Shown here one piece after another: positions 42,035 through 53,379 of a stretch of 64,000 nucleotides of DNA; the stretch's first letter is position 1; the number at the start of each line of letters is the position of its first letter. Source of the DNA: Firmicutes bacterium UBA5286 (GTDB lineage: Bacteria; Bacillota; Proteinivoracia; UBA4975); the NCBI GenBank assembly GCA_002408465.1, contig DHSM01000022.1, positions 105,726-169,725 of the forward strand, read 5' to 3'. Under the pieces are notes generated by a model. It was not told the origin of the DNA and did not search any database. It was given only the letters and a program-made list of their open reading frames with translations. Made by a program: the position numbers and the translations under genes.

Positions 42035-43348
42035 ATGAGTGATATCAAGGACATTTGGAACAAAACCCTGGATCTGATTGAACAGAGAATCAGCGGTCCG
42101 AGTTTTGAAACTTGGCTAAAAGAAACCGAGGCCCTCAGCATAATCGGCGACAATCTCGTAATTGGCGTGCCTACGGATTTTGTAAAAGAATGGCTGGAAA
42201 ACAGATATGCCCAGTTGATTTGCGATGTTTTATATGAAGTAACCGGAACCAGAATTCAAGTCACCTTCATCGTTGGTTCTTTAACGACAACGGCTGAACC
42301 CTTTTCCAGGGTAGATGAAGTTATCTCTGCCCAACTCAATCCCAAATATACTTTTGAATCCTTTGTAATCGGGAACAGCAACAGATTTGCCCATGCCGCC
42401 GCCCTGGCGGTTGCAGAAGCCCCGGCAAAAGCGTATAACCCACTCTTTATCTATGGCGGTGTCGGTTTGGGAAAAACCCACCTCATGCATGCAATTGGTC
42501 ATTTCGTTCACAGGCACTATCCAGGCGCAAAGGTAGTATATCTGTCCACAGAAAAGTTTACTAATGATTTTATTAATTCCATTCGGGATAACCGCACCGG
42601 CGAATTCCGCAACAAATACCGCAATATAGACGTACTGCTCATCGACGATATTCAGTTTCTGGCTGGCAAAGAATCCACTCAGGAAGAATTCTTTCATACT
42701 TTTAATGCCCTGCACGAAAGCAATAAACAGATAATTATCTCCAGTGACCGTCAACCCAGGGAAATTCCAACATTGGAGGATCGTCTCCGCTCTCGCTTTG
42801 AATGGGGCTTGATTACCGATATCCAGCCACCGGATTTAGAAACCCGTGCAGCGATTCTGCGCAAAAAAGCGGCAATAGAGAATATAAGCATCAGCGATGA
42901 CGACATTCTCCTTGTGGCAAATAAAATTACTACTAATATTCGAGAGCTGGAAGGGGCGCTGACAAGAATCAAAGCTTACTCTTCGATGACTGGCCAGGAG
43001 ATTGACGAAGCTCTCATTGAAAAAACTCTCAAGGATCTTTTGCCCAGCGCCGAAAATGAACCTATCAGTGTGGTAAAAATACAAAAGATAGTCGCTGAGT
43101 ACTTTAATTTGCGCATTGAGGATATGAAGACAAAAAAGAGAACAAACGCTGTGGCTCACCCAAGACAAATAGCCATGTATCTCTGCAGAGAGCTGACGGA
43201 CCTGTCTTTGCCCAAGATTGGCGAGGAGTTTGGCGGCCGGGATCACACCACAGTAATGCATGCTCAGGATAAGGTCAGCACTGCCATCGAAACCAATCCT
43301 AATATCGCCCATCAGGTTGAGGCAATAAAAAAACTTCTGAGGAGCTAG
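42035..43348 (+). CDS. dnaA: Chromosomal replication initiator DnaA
   Basis: 437 residues, complete. Domain I (1-80), a very short linker domain II, AAA+ domain III with Walker [16 protein letters not shown] and Walker [13 protein letters not shown], and domain IV with the box-binding signature [21 protein letters not shown] 9 bp before the ATG. Unwinds oriC. Flanked by DnaA-box clusters on both sides. Confidence 0.98.
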   Translation: MSDIKDIWNKTLDLIEQRISGPSFETWLKETEALSIIGDNLVIGVPTDFVKEWLENRYAQLICDVLYEVTGTRIQVTFIVGSLTTTAEPFSRVDEVISAQLNPKYTFESFVIGNSNRFAHAAALAVAEAPAKAYNPLFIYGGVGLGKTHLMHAIGHFVHRHYPGAKVVYLSTEKFTNDFINSIRDNRTGEFRNKYRNIDVLLIDDIQFLAGKESTQEEFFHTFNALHESNKQIIISSDRQPREIPTLEDRLRSRFEWGLITDIQPPDLETRAAILRKKAAIENISISDDDILLVANKITTNIRELEGALTRIKAYSSMTGQEIDEALIEKTLKDLLPSAENEPISVVKIQKIVAEYFNLRIEDMKTKKRTNAVAHPRQIAMYLCRELTDLSLPKIGEEFGGRDHTTVMHAQDKVSTAIETNPNIAHQVEAIKKLLRS

Positions 43349-43350
43349 AT

Positions 43351-43500
43351 TGTGGATATGTGGATAGTGTGGAGGGATATTCACCTTTTTCCACAGTTTG
43401 TTCCCAGGCGATGAGGCCATGAAAAGTAGAGAAAAGGCTTATATCCACAAATTCACAGTCCCTAATAGGACTACGAGTACTAATTATAAATATATTATAT
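43351..43500. other. oriC, dnaA-dnaN part with candidate unwinding element
   Basis: Boxes TGTGGATAT (43351-43359), overlapping TGTGGATAG (43359-43367), TTTTCCACA (43387-43395) and ATATCCACA (43441-43449) are followed by an A+T-rich stretch (about 43478-43500, TATAAATATATTATATTG). This order, boxes then AT-rich DNA before dnaN, matches the Bacillus unwinding site. Confidence 0.82.
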
Positions 43501-43534
43501 TGACAGAAAAAATATTCCACGTGGAGGGAAAATA

Positions 43535-44650
43535 ATGAATATCGTTTGTGAAAAAAGCGTTCTGGCTGCAGCCTTAGGTTTGGCCCAAAGGGCGGTAGCA
43601 ATTAAATCTCCCATGCCAAACCTCAAGGGTATCTTATTAGAAACAGGTGAACAGGGCTTGATTTTGAGTGCTACAGATCTAGAGTTCGGCATAACCTGCC
43701 AGGTTGAAACAAAGATAGTGGAACATGGATCCATTGTGCTGCCGGCTAAACTGCTCACTGAATTTGTTAGAAAACTTCCCGATGGTCTGATTGAAATTAA
43801 ATCCGATTCCGAAAATCCGCTAAAGATACATATTATTTGTGACCCGATTAAATTTGAGTTATCGGGTTTCTCCCCGGAGGAATTCCCCAATCTGCCCGGG
43901 GTAAAAGAAGATGCAGTTAGGATAGAAGTAAAAGAAGGACTCTTGCGGGAAATGCTCACTCAGACAGAAGTCGCTGTGGCCAGAGAAGATACCAGGCCGG
44001 TCCTGACTGGTCTGCTCATGGAAATTGAAGGCGGCAAGTTAAAGTTTATCGCCACCGATGGGCACCGTCTCGCTTTTAGGCAAGCAGTTACCGAAGAAAA
44101 ACAGGAGCTTAAAGCAATCATCCCCAGCAGGGCTGTTCAGGAACTCATTAAAATTCTCGAGCCCGATATAGATCAAAAAGTTACAGTATATGTGGATAAT
44201 TCTAGTATTGCTTTTGACATGAATGGTTTAGTCCTTTCCTCCCGCCTGGTGGAAGGCAAGTATCCTCCTTACCAACAAATAATTCCAACGAATTTTAAAA
44301 CAGCAGCAGTCGTCGATGCCGGTGCCTTTACGGCAGCTTTGGAGCGGGCAGAAATCCTGGTCCGGGAAGGGGGCAACAATCTTGTCAGGCTTAGTATACA
44401 AGATGATGGCATTAAACTGCTTGCCTTTAGTCAGGATGTTGGCGCTATAGATGATTTTGTCAATGCCGGGGTAGAAGGAGAGGCAGTTGAAATCAAGTTC
44501 AACGTGCGCCTGCTTTTGGATTGTTTCAGAAATATCAAGGACAAAGAAGTAAATATTGACTTAACCGGCGAATTTAGTCCCTGTATGATTCGCCCTGTTG
44601 GCGATCATAACTACCTTCATCTCGTGTTGCCGGTAAGGCTAAATCAGTAG
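43535..44650 (+). CDS. dnaN: DNA polymerase III beta subunit (sliding clamp)
   Basis: 371 residues, three similar clamp domains. Family segments include PNLKGILLE, ATDLEFGI, EEFPNLP, ATDGHRLAF and the C-terminal MIRPVGDHNYLHLVLPVRL. GTGGAGGG precedes the ATG. Forms the ring that tethers PolC/DnaE to DNA. Confidence 0.98.
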   Translation: MNIVCEKSVLAAALGLAQRAVAIKSPMPNLKGILLETGEQGLILSATDLEFGITCQVETKIVEHGSIVLPAKLLTEFVRKLPDGLIEIKSDSENPLKIHIICDPIKFELSGFSPEEFPNLPGVKEDAVRIEVKEGLLREMLTQTEVAVAREDTRPVLTGLLMEIEGGKLKFIATDGHRLAFRQAVTEEKQELKAIIPSRAVQELIKILEPDIDQKVTVYVDNSSIAFDMNGLVLSSRLVEGKYPPYQQIIPTNFKTAAVVDAGAFTAALERAEILVREGGNNLVRLSIQDDGIKLLAFSQDVGAIDDFVNAGVEGEAVEIKFNVRLLLDCFRNIKDKEVNIDLTGEFSPCMIRPVGDHNYLHLVLPVRLNQ

Positions 44651-44655
44651 ACATA

Positions 44656-44862
44656 ATGCAGATTAAAATATACACTGGGTATATAACCCTTGGCCAATTG
44701 CTTAAGTTCGCAGGGCTAATAGATACAGGCGGTCAGGTTAAGGAATTTATTGCCGGCAATTCAATCTTGATAAATGGAGAAGCCACTGAACAGAGGGGGA
44801 AAAAAATATATGCAGGGGATGTCGTACAAATCAACAAGACTGTATTTACGATAACCAGGTGA
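44656..44862 (+). CDS. yaaA: S4-domain RNA-binding protein YaaA
   Basis: 68 residues, an S4 RNA-binding fold with the characteristic ITLGQLLKFAGLIDTGGQVKEFI region and GEATEQRGKKIYAGD. Small S4 protein conserved between dnaN and recF in Firmicutes; function in ribosome or RNA maintenance is unproven. No clear ribosome site; starts 5 nt after dnaN, so likely coupled. Confidence 0.9.
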   Translation: MQIKIYTGYITLGQLLKFAGLIDTGGQVKEFIAGNSILINGEATEQRGKKIYAGDVVQINKTVFTITR

Positions 44863-44866
44863 GATA

Positions 44867-45946
44867 ATGCATCTAAACTCAATCTCCCTCAAAGGGTGGC
44901 GAAACTATCAAGAAGAAAAAGTATATTTTTCCCCTGGTATTAACTTGTTTTTGGGAAACAATGGTCAAGGAAAGACTAATTTACTTGAAGCTATTTACTT
45001 TTTATCTTGCGGTCAGTCTCCCCGCACCAGCAAAATAGAAGAATTGATTAATTTGAGCGGCAAGTATTTTTATCTTAAGGGAGAAATCTGTAGAGGAGAG
45101 ATAATACACGCCATTGAAATGGGAGGCGCTCGGGATGGCAGGCGGGCTAACAAGATTGACGGCATTCCCCTGCAGCGCCTGGCAGAGGTTTCCGGGCTGT
45201 TAAATACAGTCTTTTTTATGCCTGAGGACCTTTACTTGGTGAAAGGCGGCCCGGCCTCAAGGCGGCGTTTTCTCGATTTGGAGATTGGCCAGATCAGCAA
45301 AGGCTACCGGTATACTTTGGGCAACTACAAAAAATATTTGCGGGAGCGCAATGCCCTGCTCAAATCCAGGGTTCAGGACAAAATACTCCTACAGGTCCTC
45401 ACAGAAAAACTCGCCGACCTTACTGGGCCGATTGTCGAGCGGAGAAACGAATATCTGCAGAAACTCAGTATTCTTGCCCGGCTGAAGCACAGAAAACTTA
45501 GCGGCAATATAGAAGAATTGAATTTGAAGTATAATTGGTCCATTGAGCCCGGTCTGTCTCATCAAGAGATACTGGAAAGATATGCAGAAACAAGACTGCT
45601 GGAACAGCGATATAAATCCACCCTTGTGGGGCCTCATAAAGACGACTTTTCTTTTATTATCAATGGGTGTGACTTAAAAGCCTTTGGCTCACAGGGACAA
45701 CAGAGAACAGCAGTCCTGTCAGTAAAGCTGGCAGAGATAGAACTTATAAAAGCAGAGACTAATAAATACCCTTTGCTCCTCTTAGATGATGTGTTTTCGG
45801 AGCTGGATGAAGACAGAAAGGCTCTTCTCCTTGAGTATTTAACGGATAGGGTTCAGACATTTATCTCCAGCGCCGAGCCTTTGCAGACAAAGGCAAAGGT
45901 CGTCCCTTACTGGATTGAGGCGGGCAGAATCAGCGAAAGGATTTGA
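44867..45946 (+). CDS. recF: DNA repair and replication protein RecF
   Basis: 359 residues, SMC-like ATPase. Walker A LGNNGQGKTNLLEAIYFLS, ABC signature-like FGSQGQQRTAVLSVKLAE and Walker B LLLDDVFSELD. Loads RecA at gaps with RecO/RecR (recR is in this window). Starts 4 nt after yaaA. Confidence 0.97.
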   Translation: MHLNSISLKGWRNYQEEKVYFSPGINLFLGNNGQGKTNLLEAIYFLSCGQSPRTSKIEELINLSGKYFYLKGEICRGEIIHAIEMGGARDGRRANKIDGIPLQRLAEVSGLLNTVFFMPEDLYLVKGGPASRRRFLDLEIGQISKGYRYTLGNYKKYLRERNALLKSRVQDKILLQVLTEKLADLTGPIVERRNEYLQKLSILARLKHRKLSGNIEELNLKYNWSIEPGLSHQEILERYAETRLLEQRYKSTLVGPHKDDFSFIINGCDLKAFGSQGQQRTAVLSVKLAEIELIKAETNKYPLLLLDDVFSELDEDRKALLLEYLTDRVQTFISSAEPLQTKAKVVPYWIEAGRISERI

Positions 45947-45950
45947 TTAT

Positions 45951-46223
45951 ATGTTCTTGCACCTGGGTGCAGAGGTTTCGGTATATGCGGGAGATGTTAT
46001 AGGCATCTTTGATTACCGGCTATTGGGATTTGATTCCTTTAAGGAGTTTCTGTCGTTCTCAAAATGGAGCAGTCAGGTCTTCGTCCTTGAAGGCAAGACA
46101 AAATCCATTGTGATAACCAACGACAAGATCTACCTTACTCCTGTATCCCGGGCGACCCTGGTGCGGCGATGGGAAAAATACATTGAATATGGAACAGGGC
46201 ATTATCAATCAATAGCAGATTAA
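45951..46223 (+). CDS. remB: RemB-like extracellular matrix regulator (YaaB, DUF370)
   Basis: 90 residues from ATG 45951. MFLHLGAEVSVYAGDVIGIFD and the tail SIVITNDKIYLTPVSRATLVRR match the YaaB/RemB family at this conserved site between recF and gyrB. RemB takes part in biofilm matrix control in Bacillus. AAAGGA ribosome site overlaps the recF end. Confidence 0.88.
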   Translation: MFLHLGAEVSVYAGDVIGIFDYRLLGFDSFKEFLSFSKWSSQVFVLEGKTKSIVITNDKIYLTPVSRATLVRRWEKYIEYGTGHYQSIAD

Positions 46224-48152
<1,929 letters not shown>

Positions 48153-48163
48153 GAGAGAGCTGC

Positions 48164-50602
48164 ATGAAAGAGTTTACTCACGGTAAAATTCTTCCCAGGG
48201 AAGTTAGCACCGAAATGAAGCAGTCCTTTATGGACTATGCTATGAGTGTAATAACCGCCCGTGCCCTGCCCGATGTCAGGGACGGGTTAAAGCCAGTGCA
48301 TCGGCGGATACTGTATGCCATGAATGAGCTGGGACTGAGTCCCGCCAAAGGATACAAGAAATCAGCCAGAATCGTCGGTGAAGTGCTGGGTAAGTACCAT
48401 CCTCACGGAGATGTGGCCCTGTATGACACCATGGTAAGAATGGCTCAGGATTTTTCTTATAGATATCCGCTGGTAGACGGGCACGGAAACTTTGGTTCTG
48501 TGGACGGGGATTCTGCTGCTGCCATGAGGTATACAGAGGTGCGCATGGCCAAGCTGGCAACTGAAATGCTGTCAAATATCGAAAAAGACACCGTCGATTT
48601 TATGCCCAACTTTGATGAGACTCTACAAGAACCTAAAGTTCTGCCCTGCCGCTTCCCCAATCTTATGGTCAATGGCACGGCAGGTATAGCTGTCGGGATG
48701 GCTACCAACATTCCGCCTCATAACCTTGGCGAAGTGGTGGCAGCTTTAAAAGCCATGATTGACAATCCAGATATCACCAGTGAACAGTTGATGAAATATG
48801 TCAAAGGTCCCGACTTTCCCACCGCCGGAATAATCCTGGGCATGGAAGGCATTAAAAAAGCATATACCACTGGCAAGGGCTCCATCACCTTGCGGGGAGA
48901 AGTTCGAATAGAAACTCTGGCCAACGGCAAGCAAACCATAATTATCACCGAGTTGCCCTACCAGGTGAATAAGGCCAAGCTGATTGAAAAAATTGCCGCT
49001 TTGGTTCGGGACAAGAAGATCGAGGGTATTACTGACTTGCGTGACGAAACCGACCGGCACGGGATGCGGGTGGTTATTGAGTTGCGCAGGGATATTAATC
49101 CCCACATTCTTTTGAACCAGCTGTACAAGAACACCCAGCTTCAGCAAGGCTATGGTATCAACATGCTGGCTCTGGTCAACAATCACCCCACGGTCTTAAC
49201 TTTGCGGGAAATGCTCTTTTATTACCTGGAGCATCAGCAAGAAATAATCACCCGCAGGACCCGCTTTGATTTAAACAAAGCCGAGGAAAGGCTCCATATT
49301 CTTGAAGGATTTAAGATTGCCCTGGACAATTTGGACCAGGTAATTGCCATAATCCGCAAGTCCAAAGATGCCGAAGAGGCAAGAACCAATTTGATGGCCA
49401 ACCTGCCCTTAAGCAAAATTCAGGCCCAGGCAATTCTGGACATGCGCCTGCATCGCCTGACGGGGCTGGAAAGAGAGAAAATCCAACAGGAATACGACGA
49501 ACTCATAGAGAAAGTACGAGTCTTCAAAGAGATCTTGGCTGACCCAAAAAAAATTGATGCAATAATCAAGGAAGAGCTTGAGGACATCGAAAGGAAACAC
49601 GGAGACAAGCGCCGGACCAGAGTGGTCATCAAGGACGGAGATTTTGAAATTGAAGACTTAATCGCCGATGAGGATGTGGTGATCACCATCACTCACCAGG
49701 GCTATATCAAACGGATTCCCGTTACCACTTATCGCAGCCAGAATCGGGGAGGAAGGGGAATCGCCGCTCTGAACAAGCGGGAAGATGATTTTGTCACCCA
49801 CCTTTTTATTACTTCTACCCATAAGAACATCCTCTTCTTGACAAACTTTGGCCAAATGTACCGCAAAAAGGTCTACGAAATCCCCGAAGCAAGCAGAAAT
49901 GCTCGAGGCATAGCCTTGATAAATATCATCCCCTTGCGGCCGGGAGAAAAGATCAGCGCCGTCATTCAGGTTAAAGAGTTTTCTCCTGACAATTATTTAG
50001 TCATGGCCACCAGGACTGGCTTTGTCAAAAAGACCAGCTTGGATCAGTTTGACACCAATCTGCGCTCCGGCCTCATTGCCACCAAACTGATGGACAATGA
50101 TGAGCTCATTGGCGTCAGACTGACCACCGGTGATCAGGAGATTATGCTCTTTACCCGAGACGGGCTTGCCATCCGCTTTAATGAAAATGAGATTCGCTCC
50201 ATGGGCCGCGTTACCCGTGGAGTGAGAGGCATCAGGCTGGGCAAAGGTGACCAGCTGGTGGAAATGGTTGCCCTGGGCCGGGAAGGCCACATTTTACTGA
50301 TTACTGAAGAGGGGTTCGGCAAACGAGTAGAGTCCGCTGAATTCAGGGCCCAGGCCCGGGGAGGCAAGGGTGTAAAATCTATTGGCATTACAGATAAGAG
50401 CGGCCACCTGGTTGCAGGCAAAATAGTTACTTCCGACGATGACCTGATGATTGTCACCGCAAAAGGAGTGCTAATCAGGCAAAAAGTCGATGGAATCTCA
50501 ATCCTGCTCAGGCCAGCCAGGGGTGTAAAACTGATAAAATTGGATGCCGGCGATGCGGTGGTGGCTGTAGCCAGCTTGGTCCCGGAAGACGATGAGGAAT
50601 AA
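48164..50602 (+). CDS. gyrA: DNA gyrase subunit A
   Basis: 812 residues. Catalytic tyrosine in [14 protein letters not shown], quinolone-pocket region [17 protein letters not shown] with alanine at the position that is usually serine (GDVALYDT), and the C-terminal GyrA-box [11 protein letters not shown]. Eleven nt after gyrB. A terminator follows. Confidence 0.98.
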   Translation: MKEFTHGKILPREVSTEMKQSFMDYAMSVITARALPDVRDGLKPVHRRILYAMNELGLSPAKGYKKSARIVGEVLGKYHPHGDVALYDTMVRMAQDFSYRYPLVDGHGNFGSVDGDSAAAMRYTEVRMAKLATEMLSNIEKDTVDFMPNFDETLQEPKVLPCRFPNLMVNGTAGIAVGMATNIPPHNLGEVVAALKAMIDNPDITSEQLMKYVKGPDFPTAGIILGMEGIKKAYTTGKGSITLRGEVRIETLANGKQTIIITELPYQVNKAKLIEKIAALVRDKKIEGITDLRDETDRHGMRVVIELRRDINPHILLNQLYKNTQLQQGYGINMLALVNNHPTVLTLREMLFYYLEHQQEIITRRTRFDLNKAEERLHILEGFKIALDNLDQVIAIIRKSKDAEEARTNLMANLPLSKIQAQAILDMRLHRLTGLEREKIQQEYDELIEKVRVFKEILADPKKIDAIIKEELEDIERKHGDKRRTRVVIKDGDFEIEDLIADEDVVITITHQGYIKRIPVTTYRSQNRGGRGIAALNKREDDFVTHLFITSTHKNILFLTNFGQMYRKKVYEIPEASRNARGIALINIIPLRPGEKISAVIQVKEFSPDNYLVMATRTGFVKKTSLDQFDTNLRSGLIATKLMDNDELIGVRLTTGDQEIMLFTRDGLAIRFNENEIRSMGRVTRGVRGIRLGKGDQLVEMVALGREGHILLITEEGFGKRVESAEFRAQARGGKGVKSIGITDKSGHLVAGKIVTSDDDLMIVTAKGVLIRQKVDGISILLRPARGVKLIKLDAGDAVVAVASLVPEDDEE

Positions 50603-50608
50603 AAGTGC

Positions 50609-50637
50609 GAGTCCCTTGACGGGGACTCTTTTATTTA
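50609..50637 (+). terminator. Terminator after gyrA
   Basis: GAGTCCC (50609-50615) pairs with GGGACTC (50622-50628), followed by TTTTATTT. Confidence 0.85.
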
Positions 50638-50682
50638 TCGCAAATGCGGGCAACATAAAGAAAAGACTAAGGGAGGATTGGT

Positions 50683-51507
50683 ATGCGACCGGTTTGGAAA
50701 GGAGCCGTAAGCTTTGGCTTGGTCAACATTCCAGTAAAGATGTATGCTGCCAACGAAGACAAATCCATCAAGTTTAAGTACCTCCATAGCAAATGCAATA
50801 CGCCTATAAAATACCAGCGAACTTGTCCCCGGTGCAATCAGGAGGTTGATTGGCCTGAAATTGTCAGGGGATATGAATATCAAAAGGACAGATTTGTAGT
50901 GATGAGTGATGAGGATTTCGAGTCGATTCCGACCGAAAAGACCCGGACTATCGACATCTTGGATTTTTGCCGGTTGGCAGAAATAGATCCCATCTACTAC
51001 GAAAAAAGTTATTATCTTGGACCCGAAGAAACCGGCAAAAAAGCTTACAATCTGTTTGTCAGCGCCTTAAAAAACACCGACCGGGTGGCGGTGGCCAAGG
51101 TTGTTATCCGCTCAAAACAGGCCCTGGCAGCCCTGAGAATCTACAAAGATGTCTTGGTCATGGAGACGATGAAATACCCCGACGAGGTTAGATCCCAGCT
51201 CGAGGTCCCTGGCATTGAAAAAGAGCTGGCTGTTGAGGAGCGGGAATTGAATATGGCGACCCAACTGGTGGAGGGCATGACTGCAGATTTCGCCCCGGAA
51301 AATTACACCGATGAATATCGCAAGGCATTACTGGACTTGATTCAGGCAAAGCTGGCTGGAGAGCAGCCTGAACCTTCAGCTGCTCCGCCTGTTGAGGGCG
51401 TGGTCGACTTAATGGAGTCCCTGCGGGCAAGTTTGGAAGCAATAGAAAAAGAAAGATTTACCCCCGCGCTTCCTGAAAAGGTCAAGAAAAGGGGCCGGGT
51501 GGGGTAA
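50683..51507 (+). CDS. ku: Ku DNA end-binding protein (NHEJ)
   Basis: 274 residues, bacterial Ku core: RPVWKGAVSFGLVNIPVKMY start, a CNTPIKYQRTCPRC zinc-finger-like insertion and QLVEGMTADFAPENYTDEYRK. The basic C-terminal extension is short. Homodimer that rings DNA ends and recruits LigD. Overlaps the ligase gene by one base. Typical of spore formers that repair breaks on germination. Confidence 0.95.
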   Translation: MRPVWKGAVSFGLVNIPVKMYAANEDKSIKFKYLHSKCNTPIKYQRTCPRCNQEVDWPEIVRGYEYQKDRFVVMSDEDFESIPTEKTRTIDILDFCRLAEIDPIYYEKSYYLGPEETGKKAYNLFVSALKNTDRVAVAKVVIRSKQALAALRIYKDVLVMETMKYPDEVRSQLEVPGIEKELAVEERELNMATQLVEGMTADFAPENYTDEYRKALLDLIQAKLAGEQPEPSAAPPVEGVVDLMESLRASLEAIEKERFTPALPEKVKKRGRVG

Positions 51508-52412
51508 TGGAACCGGGGCAGGTTAAGGTGATGGAGCCTGTGTTGGCTGCAGGGGTGCCTGCGCTACCTAACTATGTGTACCAGGTAAAATGGGACGGAG
51601 TGAGAATGCTGACCTTTGTCCGTCAGGGGGGAATAATTCTGCAGAATAAGAAGGGGAGGCTGAAAACAACAACCTATCCGGAATTAAATTGCCTGGGAAA
51701 TATTACGCCTCAACCGGCAATCCTCGACGGAGAAATAGTCGCCCTTCGCAATGGCAAACCTGACTTTTCCTTAATCCTGCGCCGCAATTTTGCCCTGCGG
51801 CCAGGGCCAGGGGCACCGCCGATTGCCTATGTAATCTTTGACATCCTCTGTCTGGGGGGAAAGGATCTTCGCCAGGAGCCTTTAAGCAGACGGCAAGAGG
51901 TCCTGGGCAACATCGACTTGCCCCAAGGGCCGGTCTCAGTAATCGATAATTTTGGCGATGGCGGCAAATTGTTTGAGCTGACTGGAGAAAAAGGTTGGGA
52001 GGGCATTGTCGCCAAAGATTTGGCCAGTCTCTACCGTCCAGGTAAATCTCATTGCTGGCAAAAGATCAAGCACAAGCAAAAAGGGAGATTTTGGATTATT
52101 GGCTACACAACTAAGCAGGGGAAGCTGGCCTCCCTTCTTCTGGGCCATGATGTTGGCCAGGGAATAGAATTTGCCGGGGCGGCGGCAAGCGGTCTCAGCT
52201 GGAGCGGCAGAAAAATACTTCAGGAGCTCTTGCAACCTCTGGCCATCCCTCAACCGGCGGTAAAAGTGCGGGGAAAGGCAAAAACATCTCTTTGGGTCAG
52301 GCCTTTGCTGCAAGTGGAAATTGAGTATATGGAATGGACAGAATCTCTAACATTGAGAGCCCCGGTCCTAAAAAACCTGGTTTTGGAGGATAAAGAATTT
52401 GCATTACCTTAA
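51507..52412 (+). CDS. ATP-dependent DNA ligase (LigD ligase domain)
   Basis: 301 residues. Adenylation lysine in motif I VYQVKWDGVRML (K28), motif III DGEIVAL, motif IV WEGIVAKDL and motif V WQKIKHKQKG, then an OB domain. It corresponds to the ligase part of LigD, here a separate gene. Starts inside the Ku stop and overlaps the polymerase gene by 14 bp. Confidence 0.93.
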   Translation: MEPGQVKVMEPVLAAGVPALPNYVYQVKWDGVRMLTFVRQGGIILQNKKGRLKTTTYPELNCLGNITPQPAILDGEIVALRNGKPDFSLILRRNFALRPGPGAPPIAYVIFDILCLGGKDLRQEPLSRRQEVLGNIDLPQGPVSVIDNFGDGGKLFELTGEKGWEGIVAKDLASLYRPGKSHCWQKIKHKQKGRFWIIGYTTKQGKLASLLLGHDVGQGIEFAGAAASGLSWSGRKILQELLQPLAIPQPAVKVRGKAKTSLWVRPLLQVEIEYMEWTESLTLRAPVLKNLVLEDKEFALP

Positions 52413-53298
52413 TATCCAGGGCAAACAAGTGAGGATTTCCAACCCGGACAAGGTGTTTTGGCCCCAGACTGGAACCACCAAGGGGGAGATGCTGGAATAT
52501 TATATTAAAATATCCCCCTGGCTCCTTCCCTGCTTGAAGGGCAGACTGGTTTCCCTACAAAGGTTTCCTCACGGAGTCCGGGGTCGTGGGTTTTACCAAA
52601 AAAACTGCCCCGACAATGCGCCGGAATGGGTAAAAACCTATAGTCTGCAAGGTAAAAGCGGCAAGGAAACGAGATATGTTCTCATAGAGGATTTGCCAAC
52701 CTTGATCTGGTTGGCAAATTTAGGGGTAATCGAATTTCATCCCTGGCTTTCCAGCGTTGTCAGCCTTGATTATCCAGACTATGCAGTCTTTGACCTTGAT
52801 CCAATGGAGAGGTATGGTATAGACGAAGTGCGTCAGGTCGCCCAGGGAATTGGCGAGCTGCTGCGAAAGCTGGGACTGATTGGGCAGGTGAAGACTTCAG
52901 GAGCTACCGGCTTGCAGGTATTTGTGCCTTTGGCGCCAATATATTCATATCAACAGGTGCGTGATTTCGTCCATGCCTGTTGTCAGATAATTCATAACGC
53001 CTTTTCCCAGTGGACAACATTGGAAAGGAGCATCGCCAATAGGCAGGGAAAAATTTACCTGGATTATATGCAGAACGCCAGGGGGCAAACAATTGTCTCG
53101 GCATACAGTTTGCGCCCCCAACCCATTCCATCTCTATCCTTTCCTTTGGACTGGGAAGATTTGCGCCGGCCAATCGACCCAGGGGATTATTCCTTGCATA
53201 CCCTGAGTAAAACCAGTATTTTCCCAGCCTGGGCGGAAAAAACGCCAGGGCAGCGCCTGGAGAAGGCGGCAGAAGTGATAAAGAATATGCTATATTAA
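52399..53298 (+). CDS. NHEJ polymerase (LigD primase-polymerase domain)
   Basis: 299 residues, archaeo-eukaryotic primase fold. Metal residues in DYAVFDLDPMERYG (D132, D134), GATGLQVFVPL and the YLDYMQNARGQTIVSAYSLR tail. Fills in DNA ends with rNTPs in the family. TTG start after GGAGG. With Ku and ligase it completes a three-gene NHEJ operon; no nuclease (PE) domain is seen. Confidence 0.92.
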   Translation: MHYLNIQGKQVRISNPDKVFWPQTGTTKGEMLEYYIKISPWLLPCLKGRLVSLQRFPHGVRGRGFYQKNCPDNAPEWVKTYSLQGKSGKETRYVLIEDLPTLIWLANLGVIEFHPWLSSVVSLDYPDYAVFDLDPMERYGIDEVRQVAQGIGELLRKLGLIGQVKTSGATGLQVFVPLAPIYSYQQVRDFVHACCQIIHNAFSQWTTLERSIANRQGKIYLDYMQNARGQTIVSAYSLRPQPIPSLSFPLDWEDLRRPIDPGDYSLHTLSKTSIFPAWAEKTPGQRLEKAAEVIKNMLY

Positions 53299-53379
53299 TA
53301 GAGATGCAGGATTTTTTTTATGCAAAGTCGAAGTAAATACAGAAGATGGACTGGCACCAATTGTGAGGAGGAGATTGTT

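Noticed and set aside
43513..43528. TTCCACGTGGA palindrome before dnaN as a second parS
   Set aside because: The core differs from TTTCACGTGAAA and the right half is the dnaN ribosome site; the match may be coincidental.
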